Origin: an uncultured Bacilli bacterium
GTDB taxonomy: Bacteria > Bacillota_I > Bacilli_A > RF39 > UBA660
Length of the DNA stretch: 8,553 nt
Direction: 5' to 3'
Assembly (NCBI GenBank): GCA_944363865.1
Contig: CALVVN010000031.1
Span: 1 to 8,553, forward strand
Positions 1 through 6,686 of the stretch are shown piece after piece. Each line of letters opens with the position of its first letter. The stretch's first letter is position 1. The notes under the pieces were generated by a model. The model saw nothing but the letters and a program-made list of their open reading frames with translations, was not told where the DNA came from and searched no databases. Position numbers and translations under genes: made by a program.

Positions 1-77
1 TTTGGATTCCATCTTTTTGTTTGATGTCCAAAGTGAACACCTGCTTCTAATAAATAACTTTTTGACACTACTGCCAT
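1..77 (-). CDS. rpsB: 30S ribosomal protein S2, N-terminal fragment (runs off the left edge)
   Basis: Read leftward from an ATG at 77, 25 whole codons give a protein starting MAVVSKSYLLEAGVHFGHQT and then KRWNP. The block LLEAGVHFGHQT..WNPK is the signature N-terminus of ribosomal protein S2, which binds the 30S head-body junction. A Shine-Dalgarno AAGGGAGA (92 to 85) lies 7 bases before the ATG, so the start is firm. The rest of the gene is outside the window. In most bacteria rpsB is followed by tsf (EF-Ts), so that gene is expected beyond the left edge; this is inference. The gene is divergent from recU and has its own promoter and a leader of about 108 nt. Confidence 0.95.
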   Translation of the reverse strand, partial: MAVVSKSYLLEAGVHFGHQTKRWNP

Positions 78-97
78 ATAAATCTCTCCCTTCGTTA

Positions 98-170
98 TTA
101 CACCCTTTTATTTCTAAATATTTACACCCATATTTTATGAGCACTAGTAAATAAAATCCATAAAAGTGCT
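98..170 (-). promoter_or_regulatory. Possible structured 5' leader of rpsB
   Basis: In the predicted rpsB leader, AGCACT (170-165) can pair perfectly with AGTGCT (145-140) around a 19-base loop. Downstream there is a direct repeat of GGGTGTAA, at 129-122 and 105-98, 24 bases apart; the second copy lies just upstream of the Shine-Dalgarno. S2 is known to repress its own operon in Gammaproteobacteria through the leader. Whether this leader does so is inference, and I do not recognise a named RNA family here. Confidence 0.3.
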
Positions 171-191
171 TATTTTTTAAAGCCGGTTTTT

Positions 192-220
192 ATTTTATCA
201 CACTTTTTTTAAAAATACAA
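192..220 (-). promoter_or_regulatory. Promoter of rpsB (extended -10)
   Basis: On the minus strand, a -35 box TTGTAT (220-215) is followed after 17 bases by TAAAAT (197-192). The -10 is preceded by TGA, giving an extended TGN -10 element. This is a good vegetative (sigma-A type) promoter and predicts a start near 185, leaving a leader of roughly 108 nt before the rpsB ATG at 77. It is assigned from sequence alone. Confidence 0.6.
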
Positions 221-318
221 ATAATATATTTATTATGTGTTTTAAACAAAATTGCTTTTATATGTTTTTCTATTTATTGGCTTTCTTTACATATTTGTTA
301 TGTCAATATATTGTAAAA

Positions 319-359
319 TAGATATTTTTTTTAAAATATAGTATAATTAGTTAGGTGGA
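319..359 (+). promoter_or_regulatory. Candidate promoter and ribosome binding site of recU-ponA
   Basis: A perfect TATAAT (342-347) follows a weak -35 TAGATA (319-324) by 17 bases. The Shine-Dalgarno AGGTGGA (353-359) lies 4 bases before the recU ATG at 364. Transcription from this -10 would start around 353-354, at the edge of the Shine-Dalgarno, leaving almost no leader. An upstream TAAAAT (332-337), with TTGTAA (311-316) 15 bases before it, is an alternative. The ribosome binding site is firm; the promoter assignment is tentative. Confidence 0.4.
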
Positions 360-363
360 CTAA

Positions 364-903
364 ATGGCAGTTAAAAATAAAAATGGATATGCTAATCGTG
401 GAATGTGGTTAGAAAATATTATTAATGACACTAATACTTATTATTTATCTAAGGATATTGCTATTATATATAAAAAGCCCACACCTATTAAAGTTTTAAA
501 TGTTTCTTACAGAAGTAAGCAAACAACTTTAATTGATAAAGCGGTTTTTTCGCAAACATCAACGTTAGATTACAATGGTATATATAAAGGAAAATACATT
601 GAGTTTGATGCAAAAGAATGTAAAAGTAAAAATAGTTTTCCTTTATCTAATATTAAAGCACATCAATTACAACATATTAGAAATATTATTAGACATGGCG
701 GTATAACTTTTCTCATTATATATATGAATAATAATTTTTATTTATTAGAAGGTAAAATTATTCTTGATTTTATTAAAAATAATGATAGAAAAAGTATACC
801 ATTTACATTTATTAAAGAATATGGACATATTATTCAAGAAAAATATATTCCAAGAATTGACTATATAAAAGTCGTTGAAGAATTGATAAGGAGTGAATTA
901 TGA
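364..903 (+). CDS. recU: Holliday junction resolvase RecU
   Basis: RecU is the Bacillota Holliday junction-specific endonuclease. It cuts four-way DNA junctions in recombinational repair and chromosome segregation, working with RuvAB, and modulates RecA. The 179-residue protein shows the family landmarks in order: NRGMWLENIINDTNTYY (11-27), KKPTP (37-41), the catalytic PD-(D/E)XK-like stretch TSTLDYNGIYKGKYIEFDAKE (65-85) with D69, D82 and K84 as likely metal-binding and catalytic residues, SFPLSNIKAHQ (91-101), and a C-terminal PRIDYIKVVEEL. The protein lacks most of the roughly 30-residue N-terminal extension of B. subtilis RecU. The ATG at 364 has a Shine-Dalgarno (AGGTGGA). The stop overlaps the ponA start as ATGA (900-903), so the two are translationally coupled. 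Confidence 0.96.
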   Translation: MAVKNKNGYANRGMWLENIINDTNTYYLSKDIAIIYKKPTPIKVLNVSYRSKQTTLIDKAVFSQTSTLDYNGIYKGKYIEFDAKECKSKNSFPLSNIKAHQLQHIRNIIRHGGITFLIIYMNNNFYLLEGKIILDFIKNNDRKSIPFTFIKEYGHIIQEKYIPRIDYIKVVEELIRSEL

Positions 904-3749
904 CAAGTATAAGGAATAAAATTAATTTTAATAAGATAAGAAATAAAGGCAGTAAGATAAAAGCTAAACTTAAAAATGATAAAGAAGAAAAAAAGGCTAA
1001 GAAAACTAAAAAGGTAAAAAAGGAAAAGAAAAATAAAAACTCTAGGGTTGGTTATTATATTTTAGTTGGTATTACTGTTTTAGCTATTGTTGTATTTTTG
1101 GCAGTTATTGCTTTTGGAACTTATATTGTTTTAAATGCGCCTGCTTTTGATCCTGATAAGCTTTACGAGAAAGAAGCTTCAATTATTTATTTTGCTGATG
1201 GAGAGATAATGGCAACTTTGGGAACTAGCGTCGGTAATGATTCGGTTGAAAAACGAGAAAAGGTTACTTATGACGAGTTAAGTCAAGTTTTAATAGATGC
1301 GATTGTAGCGACAGAAGACTCAAGGTTTTTCCAACATAATGGTTTTGACTTATTTAGATTTATTAAAGCATCTATTGGCCAATTAATGGGTAATTCCGAT
1401 GCAGGTGGTGCTTCTACTCTTACAATGCAAGTTGTTAAAAATACTTGGACTGATACCACTTCTACTGGAATAGAAGGTATTATAAGAAAGTTTACAGATA
1501 TTTATATGGCTGTATTTAAAGTTGAAAAGAGTTATACTAAAAATGAAATTATTGAGTTTTATGTAAATGGACCTTTCTTAGGTAGTGGTGCATATGGCGT
1601 TGAACAAGCTTCTCAAGTATATTTTGGTAAAAGCGCAGCTAATTTGTCGTTGCCTGAAGCAGCTATGATAGCTGGGTTATTTCAAGCGCCAACAGCATAT
1701 GACCCTTACGTGTATCCTGATAACGCAGATGCCAGAAAGAACATCGTTTTAAACTTGATGTTAAGACATGGCTATATTACTGAAGAGGAATGCGAAGCTG
1801 CAAAAAGTATTCATATTAAAGACTTGCTTGTAAATGAAGGTGCTTCAAATGTCAGTGAATATCAAGGTGCGATTGATACAATAGTAAAGGAAATAATAAA
1901 TGAATACGATGTAAGTCCATATGATGTTTCTATGGAAATATATAGTACTATTATTAAAAGTAAACAAGATGTAATTAATAAGTTTTATAATGAAGAATTA
2001 GGTTACGAATTTAAAGATGAAAAGATACAAGTTGGAATAAGTATGATTGACAACGATACTGGTGCAATGATTGCTGTCGGTGCCGGTAGAAACAAAGACA
2101 GAGCTTTAGGATTTAACTATGCAACAGAAATAGATAGCCATCCTGGTTCTACAGCAAAGCCATTATTTGAATATGGACCAGGTATTGAATATTTAAAGTG
2201 GTCTACTTATACACCTTTCTTTGATGAAGATGATGTTGCTTATTCTAGTGGGCAGATTATATCTAACTGGAATAACAGAACCGAAGGCTTGGTAACTTTA
2301 AAATATGCATTAGTTAAAAGTAAAAATACTGTTGCTTTGCAAGCATTTCAATCTATTGATAATGATTTAATATATGACTTTGTTACTTCATTAGGAATTA
2401 CGCCAGAAACATCTGATGGATATTTACATGAAGCTCATGCAGTTGGTGCGTTTAATGGAGTTACTCCTACTGAACTTGCCGGTGCTTATTCTGCATTTGC
2501 TAATGGTGGATATTTTACTGAACCTTATACTGTAACTAAGTTTGTTTATAGAGATACTGGCGAAGTTGTTGAACCTAAACATAAAAGAGAAAAAGTTATG
2601 TCTGCTCAGACAGCTTATATGATAACTAATATACTCTTTGGTGTTACACCTTATACTGTAAAAGTTAGTGGAACTCAAATAGCAACTAAAACAGGTACTA
2701 GTAGTTATGATAGTGATGCTCTTAGAGAAGCTGGTGTTCCATCTAGTACGATTCGTGATTCATGGGTAGCAACTTATAGCCCAGACTATACTCTATCTTT
2801 CTGGTACGGTTATGATGAATTATATAGTGAATATTATAATACTATGAGTTCATCTACTAGCAACAGAAATAGAATACAAGGCGTACTGTTAAATAACTTA
2901 TTTGAAAAGAATTCTAAGTTTTCTAATCCTGGAGGTATTAGTTCAGTAAAAGTTGAATTAGAGACAATTCCAGCACAGTTAGCTAGTGAATATACCCCTG
3001 AAGATTTAGTTGAAACACATATGTTTATCAAAGGTACTGAACCTTCTGAAGTATCTCCAAGATTTACTAAACTTTCTGATCCTACTGATTTAAGTGTTAT
3101 TGAGACTGACAATGGTGCGACTATTAGTTGGGTATCTCCTGGCGCTCCTGAAGTTTCTACTGAAGAATATTTAAAAAATTATTTTAATACTAATTATGGT
3201 AATTATGCTGATAAGTATTATAATTTAAGATTACAATATAATAAAACTTATATGGGCGACTTTGGATTTGATATATATTTAAAAAACGGCGATAGTACGA
3301 AATACGTAGGATTTACTACAGATACAACTTATACGATAAGTAATACTAGCGGATATAATGAAATTGTTGTCAAAAGTGCTTATAGTATATTTAAAGATAA
3401 TGCTAGTAACGGAATGAGCAAAACTATTACTGGCTCTGCTACGACAGTTGATATTGAATTACTTGCTTTAGAAGGAAGCGGAAAGATACATCCTACTATT
3501 AAAATTGGTGAAACTATCCCTAATGTAGGTACGGATACAATTAAAATAATTGTTAACGGTTTAGATATGACAGAAACTATAGACAAAAGTACTATTTCTA
3601 TGTCTATTAAAGATAGAGTTAGTAATGAAACAATAGCTAGCTTAGATGATATAGATACTTCTCAAAAGGGATGGTACCAAATTACTTATCATGTTGTATA
3701 TTTAGGTGTAACTTATAGTAGTGAAGGTAGAAGTATTTATATTGAGTAA
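900..3749 (+). CDS. ponA: Class A penicillin-binding protein 1 (bifunctional transglycosylase/transpeptidase)
   Basis: The 949-residue enzyme polymerises lipid II glycan strands and cross-links peptides outside the membrane. A cytoplasmic tail (1-48) holds 19 lysines, then one membrane segment spans about 50-78. The GT51 domain shows EDSRFFQHNGFD (139-150, catalytic E139), GGASTLTMQ (169-177), RKFTDIY (196-202), KNEIIEFYVN (214-223) and AYGVEQASQVYFGK (231-244). The transpeptidase has HPGSTAK (S417 nucleophile, K420), SKN (474-476) and KTGT (597-600), so both activities look intact. A fibronectin-III-like domain begins near 724, and a final Ig-like segment (about 852-949) ends in a YQITYHVVYLG strand pattern. 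Shine-Dalgarno AAGGAG (888-893) lies inside recU, 6 bases before the ATG. Pairing with recU is typical of Bacillota. Confidence 0.96.
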   Translation: MTSIRNKINFNKIRNKGSKIKAKLKNDKEEKKAKKTKKVKKEKKNKNSRVGYYILVGITVLAIVVFLAVIAFGTYIVLNAPAFDPDKLYEKEASIIYFADGEIMATLGTSVGNDSVEKREKVTYDELSQVLIDAIVATEDSRFFQHNGFDLFRFIKASIGQLMGNSDAGGASTLTMQVVKNTWTDTTSTGIEGIIRKFTDIYMAVFKVEKSYTKNEIIEFYVNGPFLGSGAYGVEQASQVYFGKSAANLSLPEAAMIAGLFQAPTAYDPYVYPDNADARKNIVLNLMLRHGYITEEECEAAKSIHIKDLLVNEGASNVSEYQGAIDTIVKEIINEYDVSPYDVSMEIYSTIIKSKQDVINKFYNEELGYEFKDEKIQVGISMIDNDTGAMIAVGAGRNKDRALGFNYATEIDSHPGSTAKPLFEYGPGIEYLKWSTYTPFFDEDDVAYSSGQIISNWNNRTEGLVTLKYALVKSKNTVALQAFQSIDNDLIYDFVTSLGITPETSDGYLHEAHAVGAFNGVTPTELAGAYSAFANGGYFTEPYTVTKFVYRDTGEVVEPKHKREKVMSAQTAYMITNILFGVTPYTVKVSGTQIATKTGTSSYDSDALREAGVPSSTIRDSWVATYSPDYTLSFWYGYDELYSEYYNTMSSSTSNRNRIQGVLLNNLFEKNSKFSNPGGISSVKVELETIPAQLASEYTPEDLVETHMFIKGTEPSEVSPRFTKLSDPTDLSVIETDNGATISWVSPGAPEVSTEEYLKNYFNTNYGNYADKYYNLRLQYNKTYMGDFGFDIYLKNGDSTKYVGFTTDTTYTISNTSGYNEIVVKSAYSIFKDNASNGMSKTITGSATTVDIELLALEGSGKIHPTIKIGETIPNVGTDTIKIIVNGLDMTETIDKSTISMSIKDRVSNETIASLDDIDTSQKGWYQITYHVVYLGVTYSSEGRSIYIE

Positions 3750-3753
3750 TTAT

Positions 3754-3784
3754 AAAAGAGTTCATATTAATTTGAACTCTTTTT
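3754..3784. terminator. Bidirectional intrinsic terminator between ponA and nth
   Basis: A perfect 11-bp stem (AAAAGAGTTCA at 3754-3764 with TGAACTCTTTT at 3773-3783) closes an 8-base loop five bases after the ponA stop, and runs into TTTTT at 3780-3784. The A-rich left arm gives a T-rich tail on the minus strand, so it can also serve nth, whose stop codon (3767-3769) is in the loop. Confidence 0.8.
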
Positions 3785-4387
3785 ATATGTACATATTTCT
3801 TTGAACTTGCAGTCTTTGCACAGTGGTTTTTTTGCTAGGCAAAAATATCTACCAAATAGTACTAATTCGTAATGAATTTTTATCCAATTTTCTTTTGGAA
3901 AAAAATTCATTAATTTTTTTTCAATTTTTAATACATCGTCATTTTCGTCAGCTAAACCTAACCTTTTACTTACTCTTGTGACATGTGTATCAACAGCTAT
4001 GCATGGTTCATTATATAATACGGCTAACACTACATTCGCGCTTTTCCTACCTATTCCACTTAGTTTTTCTAAATATTCTCTATCATTTGGAACATAACCT
4101 ATCTTTGACAACGCTTCTACTATTTTCTTAAAATGTCTAGCTTTCTGTTTGTACATTCCAATTGATTTTATTTTTTGTTCTATTTCTTCTATATTTAATT
4201 TATTGAGTTTACCCAATGTATCATATTCTTTAAATAATTCTTTTGTCACTGCATTTACTCGTTTATCAGTTGTCTGTGCACTTAACATTACTGCAAGTAC
4301 TAATTCGTAATCCTTATTAAATTCTAGTTCGCATTTCGGGTCTTTTATATAACTATCTAAAACTTCTATTATTTCTTTACTATTCAT
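3767..4387 (-). CDS. nth: Endonuclease III (DNA glycosylase/AP lyase)
   Basis: This is the base-excision repair enzyme that removes oxidised pyrimidines and nicks abasic sites. The 206-residue reading from ATG 4387 shows LSAQTTD, a helix-hairpin-helix LSGIGRKSANVVL with catalytic K115, the HhH-GPD aspartate in VDTHV (D133), and a C-terminal 4Fe-4S cluster motif C-X6-C-X2-C-X5-C at C183, C190, C193 and C199. Every residue needed is present. A TTG at 4408 would add seven residues (MITIGLK) with no better ribosome binding site. I prefer the ATG at 4387 because it overlaps the dnaD stop (ATGAATAG, 4387-4380), which suggests translational coupling. The coding end sits in the terminator shared with ponA. 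Confidence 0.95.
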   Translation of the reverse strand: MNSKEIIEVLDSYIKDPKCELEFNKDYELVLAVMLSAQTTDKRVNAVTKELFKEYDTLGKLNKLNIEEIEQKIKSIGMYKQKARHFKKIVEALSKIGYVPNDREYLEKLSGIGRKSANVVLAVLYNEPCIAVDTHVTRVSKRLGLADENDDVLKIEKKLMNFFPKENWIKIHYELVLFGRYFCLAKKPLCKDCKFKEICTYKKSSN

Positions 4388-4976
4388 CTTTAAGCCAATC
4401 GTAATCAAATAAATCTTTAAAGTCTTTTGTTTCTTCTAGTGATTTATTTTTTATTCCTTTCTTAGTCCATTCGTATATTATACTATTAATATACTTTAAA
4501 TTAGTGACGCCGTTCATTACAGCTTCTTTAAGAGCATTTTTAATAGTTTCTTCATCTATATTGCTATCTAACCATGTATTAATCGTTTCATATTCCATTG
4601 GGCTTAAAGTGCGTCCAAATTCACTTTCAAATATTTCAAATATATTTGTTTCTTGTTTTTCTTCTTTTTTATTTAGTATTAATTTATCATAAAATAAATC
4701 TAAACTAATTTCTTCATCGATAGTAGAACCATTTTTGTTTAGTTTTATTTCTATAAAACCTTTATTTAGTAATGAAGTATAAATATTTAGTATTTCTTCA
4801 TCAGAAAAATCAATATATTTTTTTATGTTTTCTAAATCTAAATGGTTATCTATATTTATAAAATATAAAATTAAAATAAATTCTTTTAAACTAATTTCTA
4901 AGTTGCAAATGTTTTTTAATACACTTGAATTAATTACAAAGCTTTTAGTTTTTAAAAAATCTTTTAATTCTTTCAT
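4380..4976 (-). CDS. dnaD: DNA replication initiation/restart protein DnaD
   Basis: DnaD takes part in loading the replicative helicase at oriC and in PriA-dependent restart in low-GC Gram-positives. The 198-residue protein has an N-terminal winged-helix-like region (about 15-100) and a C-terminal DDBH2 (DnaB_2) domain beginning FESEFGRTLSPMEYETI (116-132). It carries the family's YxxxIxxxW DNA-binding signature as Y162-I166-W170. The C-terminus ends in FDYDWL, typical of the family. The start overlaps the cca stop by ATGA (4976-4973), and a strong AAGGAG (4987-4982) lies inside the end of cca. It is followed by nth with an 8-base overlap, so cca-dnaD-nth reads as one operon. Placement next to nth matches B. 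subtilis. Confidence 0.92.
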   Translation of the reverse strand: MKELKDFLKTKSFVINSSVLKNICNLEISLKEFILILYFINIDNHLDLENIKKYIDFSDEEILNIYTSLLNKGFIEIKLNKNGSTIDEEISLDLFYDKLILNKKEEKQETNIFEIFESEFGRTLSPMEYETINTWLDSNIDEETIKNALKEAVMNGVTNLKYINSIIYEWTKKGIKNKSLEETKDFKDLFDYDWLKDE

Positions 4977-6052
4977 AAATACTCCTTAACTTTTTCTATT
5001 AAAATCTCTCGTTTGTTTTCTATTTTACCATTTAATATTTCTCGTTCAAGTGTTTTTAAAATATTTTTAGTAGTTTTAGGACCTACATTTAATATTTCTT
5101 TAATTTCTAAATATGTTATATTTATGTCTTTAATGTTTTTTATTGGTAAGTTTTTGTATATCTCGTTTATGATACTTTTGTCTATACCTAATATTTCTCC
5201 TGCAATCATTGAAACGTATAATCCATGTTTATATATTGTTTCTTTATTTATGTTTTTTCGTTTTACTATTTCTTTAATCTCGTTTATTTCGTTTTTCTCA
5301 TTTTTACTGAATTGATATTCAGGGGATACTTCTAGTTGTGCCCATACGCCTGTTATCGTACCTGTTTCAACAAAATCATTTGATTTTATACCTAAATATT
5401 GTTCAATATCGTGCTCTTTTGTAAAATCTAAAAATGGTTTTACTTCATCGTGTTTAAATAGTTTTTCTAACTCTTCTTTTCTTTTGGTATAACTAATTGT
5501 ATCAAACTTCTCTTTATTATCTAAGATATATTTTTCTAGTTTATCATCTAACTTGAAATTATAGACTGTCATAAATCTTAAACTTCTTAGCATTCTTGTG
5601 GCGTCTTCTTTTAATTTTGTTTCTGTATCTCCTACGACTTTTAAGATCCTATTTTCTAAATCACTTCTTGCATTTAATATATCTATTATATTTGAATCTT
5701 TATCTATACAAAGTGTGTTAATTGTAAAATCTCTTCTAAGTAAATCTTTTTTTAAATCTTTAGTGTAATTAATTTTCGTAGGCTTGTTATTTTCATAACT
5801 TTCTTCTTCTCTAAACGTAGTTATATCTATTGTGTTGTCATCTAGCGTTAATTTTACTGCTCCATAATCTTCTATAACTTTTACGTTATTTTTAAAAATA
5901 TCTAATACTTCTTTAGGCGTTGCAGAAGTGCATACATCTATGTCGCTCGTGTTTATTCCTAAAAGTTTATCACGAACAAAACCGCCTACAATGTAAGCTT
6001 CATAACCTCTACTATTTAGTGTTTTTAATACGTTAAAATATTTTTCTTTCAT
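4973..6052 (-). CDS. cca: CCA tRNA nucleotidyltransferase (class II, Bacillus type)
   Basis: The enzyme builds or repairs the 3' CCA end of tRNAs without a nucleic acid template. In the 359-residue protein I see the nucleotidyltransferase motif VGGFVRDKLLG with the metal-binding pair D37 and D39, RRDFTIN (106-112), and the nucleotide-selecting EDATR (149-153) followed by MLRSLRF. The C-terminal stretch (about 300-359), with LPIKNIKDINIT and LNVGPKTTK, matches the tRNA-binding tail domain of Bacillus-type CCA enzymes. A CCA-adding rather than A-only role is likely but cannot be settled by eye. The ATG at 6052 has no visible Shine-Dalgarno, and a TATAAT lies 8 bases upstream. It leads the cca-dnaD-nth operon. 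Confidence 0.93.
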   Translation of the reverse strand: MKEKYFNVLKTLNSRGYEAYIVGGFVRDKLLGINTSDIDVCTSATPKEVLDIFKNNVKVIEDYGAVKLTLDDNTIDITTFREEESYENNKPTKINYTKDLKKDLLRRDFTINTLCIDKDSNIIDILNARSDLENRILKVVGDTETKLKEDATRMLRSLRFMTVYNFKLDDKLEKYILDNKEKFDTISYTKRKEELEKLFKHDEVKPFLDFTKEHDIEQYLGIKSNDFVETGTITGVWAQLEVSPEYQFSKNEKNEINEIKEIVKRKNINKETIYKHGLYVSMIAGEILGIDKSIINEIYKNLPIKNIKDINITYLEIKEILNVGPKTTKNILKTLEREILNGKIENKREILIEKVKEYL

Positions 6053-6060
6053 ATACTATT

Positions 6061-6066
6061 ATTATA
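6061..6066 (-). promoter_or_regulatory. -10 element of a possible leaderless cca promoter
   Basis: On the minus strand a perfect TATAAT (6066-6061) ends eight bases before the cca ATG (6052). A start site 6-8 bases downstream would fall at or within 2 bases of the ATG. The -35 position at 17 bases spacing is only a T run contributed by the HU terminator, so the -35 is poor. No ribosome binding site is seen between here and the ATG. Confidence 0.35.
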
Positions 6067-6080
6067 TTACATTTTGACAT

Positions 6081-6104
6081 AAAAAAAAAGCCAAACGGCT
6101 TTTT
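6081..6104 (-). terminator. Intrinsic terminator of the HU gene
   Basis: Read leftward, AAAAAGCC (6104-6097) pairs with GGCTTTTT (6092-6085) around the tetraloop GTTT (6096-6093), followed by a run of nine T (6089-6081). It starts within the HU stop codon (6105-6103). It should insulate HU from cca. Confidence 0.88.
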
Positions 6105-6375
6105 AATTTAAAGCATCTTTTAATTTACTTCCAGCCTTAAATGAAGCAACTGTTTTTGCAGGAATTTTTAATGGTTGTTTTGTTAAAGGATTAATACCTT
6201 CTCTAGCAGCTCTTTTTTTAGCTGAGAATGTACCAAATCCTACTAATGATACTTTCCCTTCTTTTTTTAATCCATTTTCAATTCCTTCTAATGTAGCTTC
6301 TAGTGCTCTTGCAGCATCAGCTTTTGTTAAACCAGCTTTTGCAGCAATAAATTCAACTAATGCGTTTTTAGTCAT
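6103..6375 (-). CDS. hup: DNA-binding protein HU
   Basis: HU is the small, abundant dimeric nucleoid protein that bends and compacts DNA. The 90-residue protein begins MTKNALVEFIAAKAG and shows VSLVGFGTFSAKKRAAREG (42-60), the DNA-intercalating arm tip INP with P63, and the C-terminal IPAKTVASFKAGSKLKDALN core helix. The usual RNP at the arm tip is INP here. A TTG two codons upstream (6381) would sit only 3 bases from the GGAGG (6389-6385), whereas the ATG at 6375 is 9 bases from it, so I choose the ATG. The gene is monocistronic, with its own promoter and terminator. It could belong to the IHF-like branch, but length and sequence favour HU. Confidence 0.95.
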   Translation of the reverse strand: MTKNALVEFIAAKAGLTKADAARALEATLEGIENGLKKEGKVSLVGFGTFSAKKRAAREGINPLTKQPLKIPAKTVASFKAGSKLKDALN

Positions 6376-6401
6376 TTCCAACTACCTCCATATTATTTCG
6401 T

Positions 6402-6418
6402 TAAGCATATCATGCTTA
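6402..6418 (-). promoter_or_regulatory. Perfect inverted repeat in the HU leader
   Basis: TAAGCAT (6402-6408) and ATGCTTA (6412-6418) form a perfect 7-bp inverted repeat around 3 bases. It begins about 2 bases after the predicted HU transcription start, so it would be a hairpin at the very 5' end of the mRNA or an operator overlapping the start. No T run follows, so it is not a terminator. Confidence 0.4.
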
Positions 6419-6426
6419 CATTTATC

Positions 6427-6455
6427 ATTTTACTAATGATATTACTAAAAATCAA
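6427..6455 (-). promoter_or_regulatory. Promoter of the HU gene
   Basis: On the minus strand, a -35 box TTGATT (6455-6450) is followed after exactly 17 bases by the -10 TAAAAT (6432-6427). The predicted start near 6420 gives a leader of about 45 nt ending in the strong GGAGG. Each box has a good match to the sigma-A consensus. Confidence 0.7.
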
Positions 6456-6478
6456 GTTATTTTATGTTTTTTTTACAG

Positions 6479-6496
6479 GTTTTTAGTTAATATTTA
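6479..6496. repeat. 18-bp direct repeat, left copy (right copy 7794-7811)
   Basis: GTTTTTAGTTAATATTTA occurs at 6479-6496 and identically at 7794-7811. Each copy lies just downstream (on the minus strand) of a LolA-like gene end: the relic here and the intact gene to the right. It is best read as the duplicated 3' flank, although identical repeats bracketing the Bro-N gene could also have served recombination. Confidence 0.75.
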
Positions 6497-6670
6497 TGTG
6501 TTTTTTTACCGATGATACAGTTACAGTAGCGGTTAATGCTGTATTTCTTTGTTATTTAGATAGTTTATTGTGCTTTTTAATATTAGGTTATTTTGTCCTT
6601 CAATTAACTCTATATTTGCATCATTTTTTAAGTCATTTAGTAGTGATGGTACTATAACATAAACTTGCTA
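6479..6670 (-). pseudogene. Decayed, internally deleted copy of the adjacent LolA-like gene
   Basis: This stretch matches two separated parts of the gene at 7834-8553. Bases 6550-6649 align without gaps to 8382-8481 (about 85% identical by eye), and 6504-6541 align to 7837-7874 (about 87%). Some 500 bases between these blocks are missing. The flanking 18 bases downstream of the gene are identical (6479-6496 and 7794-7811). Translated, the first block reads LLNDLKNDAN..LIE..NNLILKST.NY, as in the intact copy. It then runs into a stop at the deletion junction, and the C-terminal TATVTVSSVK follows in another frame. The stem of the parental terminator is lost. Homology stops near 6670, just before the end of the Bro-N gene, so the 5' part of this copy is gone. 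Confidence 0.8.
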
Positions 6671-6686
6671 AAGTTTTAATAGTATC

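Noticed and set aside
2424..3586. Several open frames of 68-92 codons on the minus strand within ponA (for example 2424-2678, 2834-3112 and 3380-3586).
   Set aside because: They are antisense to an intact ponA with all catalytic motifs, have biased Ser/Ile/Leu-rich composition, no recognisable family and no convincing ribosome binding site.
4504..5315. Plus-strand open frames of 62 and 100 codons within dnaD and cca.
   Set aside because: They are shadows of clearly identified minus-strand genes and encode hydrophobic antisense translations.
6074..6079. Plus-strand TTGACA as a -35 box.
   Set aside because: No -10 hexamer follows at a usable distance, and the region downstream is the HU terminator and gene on the other strand.
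6661..6676. AAACTT-GCTA-AAGTTT hairpin just after the Bro-N stop as its terminator.
   Set aside because: The stem is only 6 bp and AT-rich with no T run after it, so it is too weak to call; the Bro-N transcript may read into the relic.
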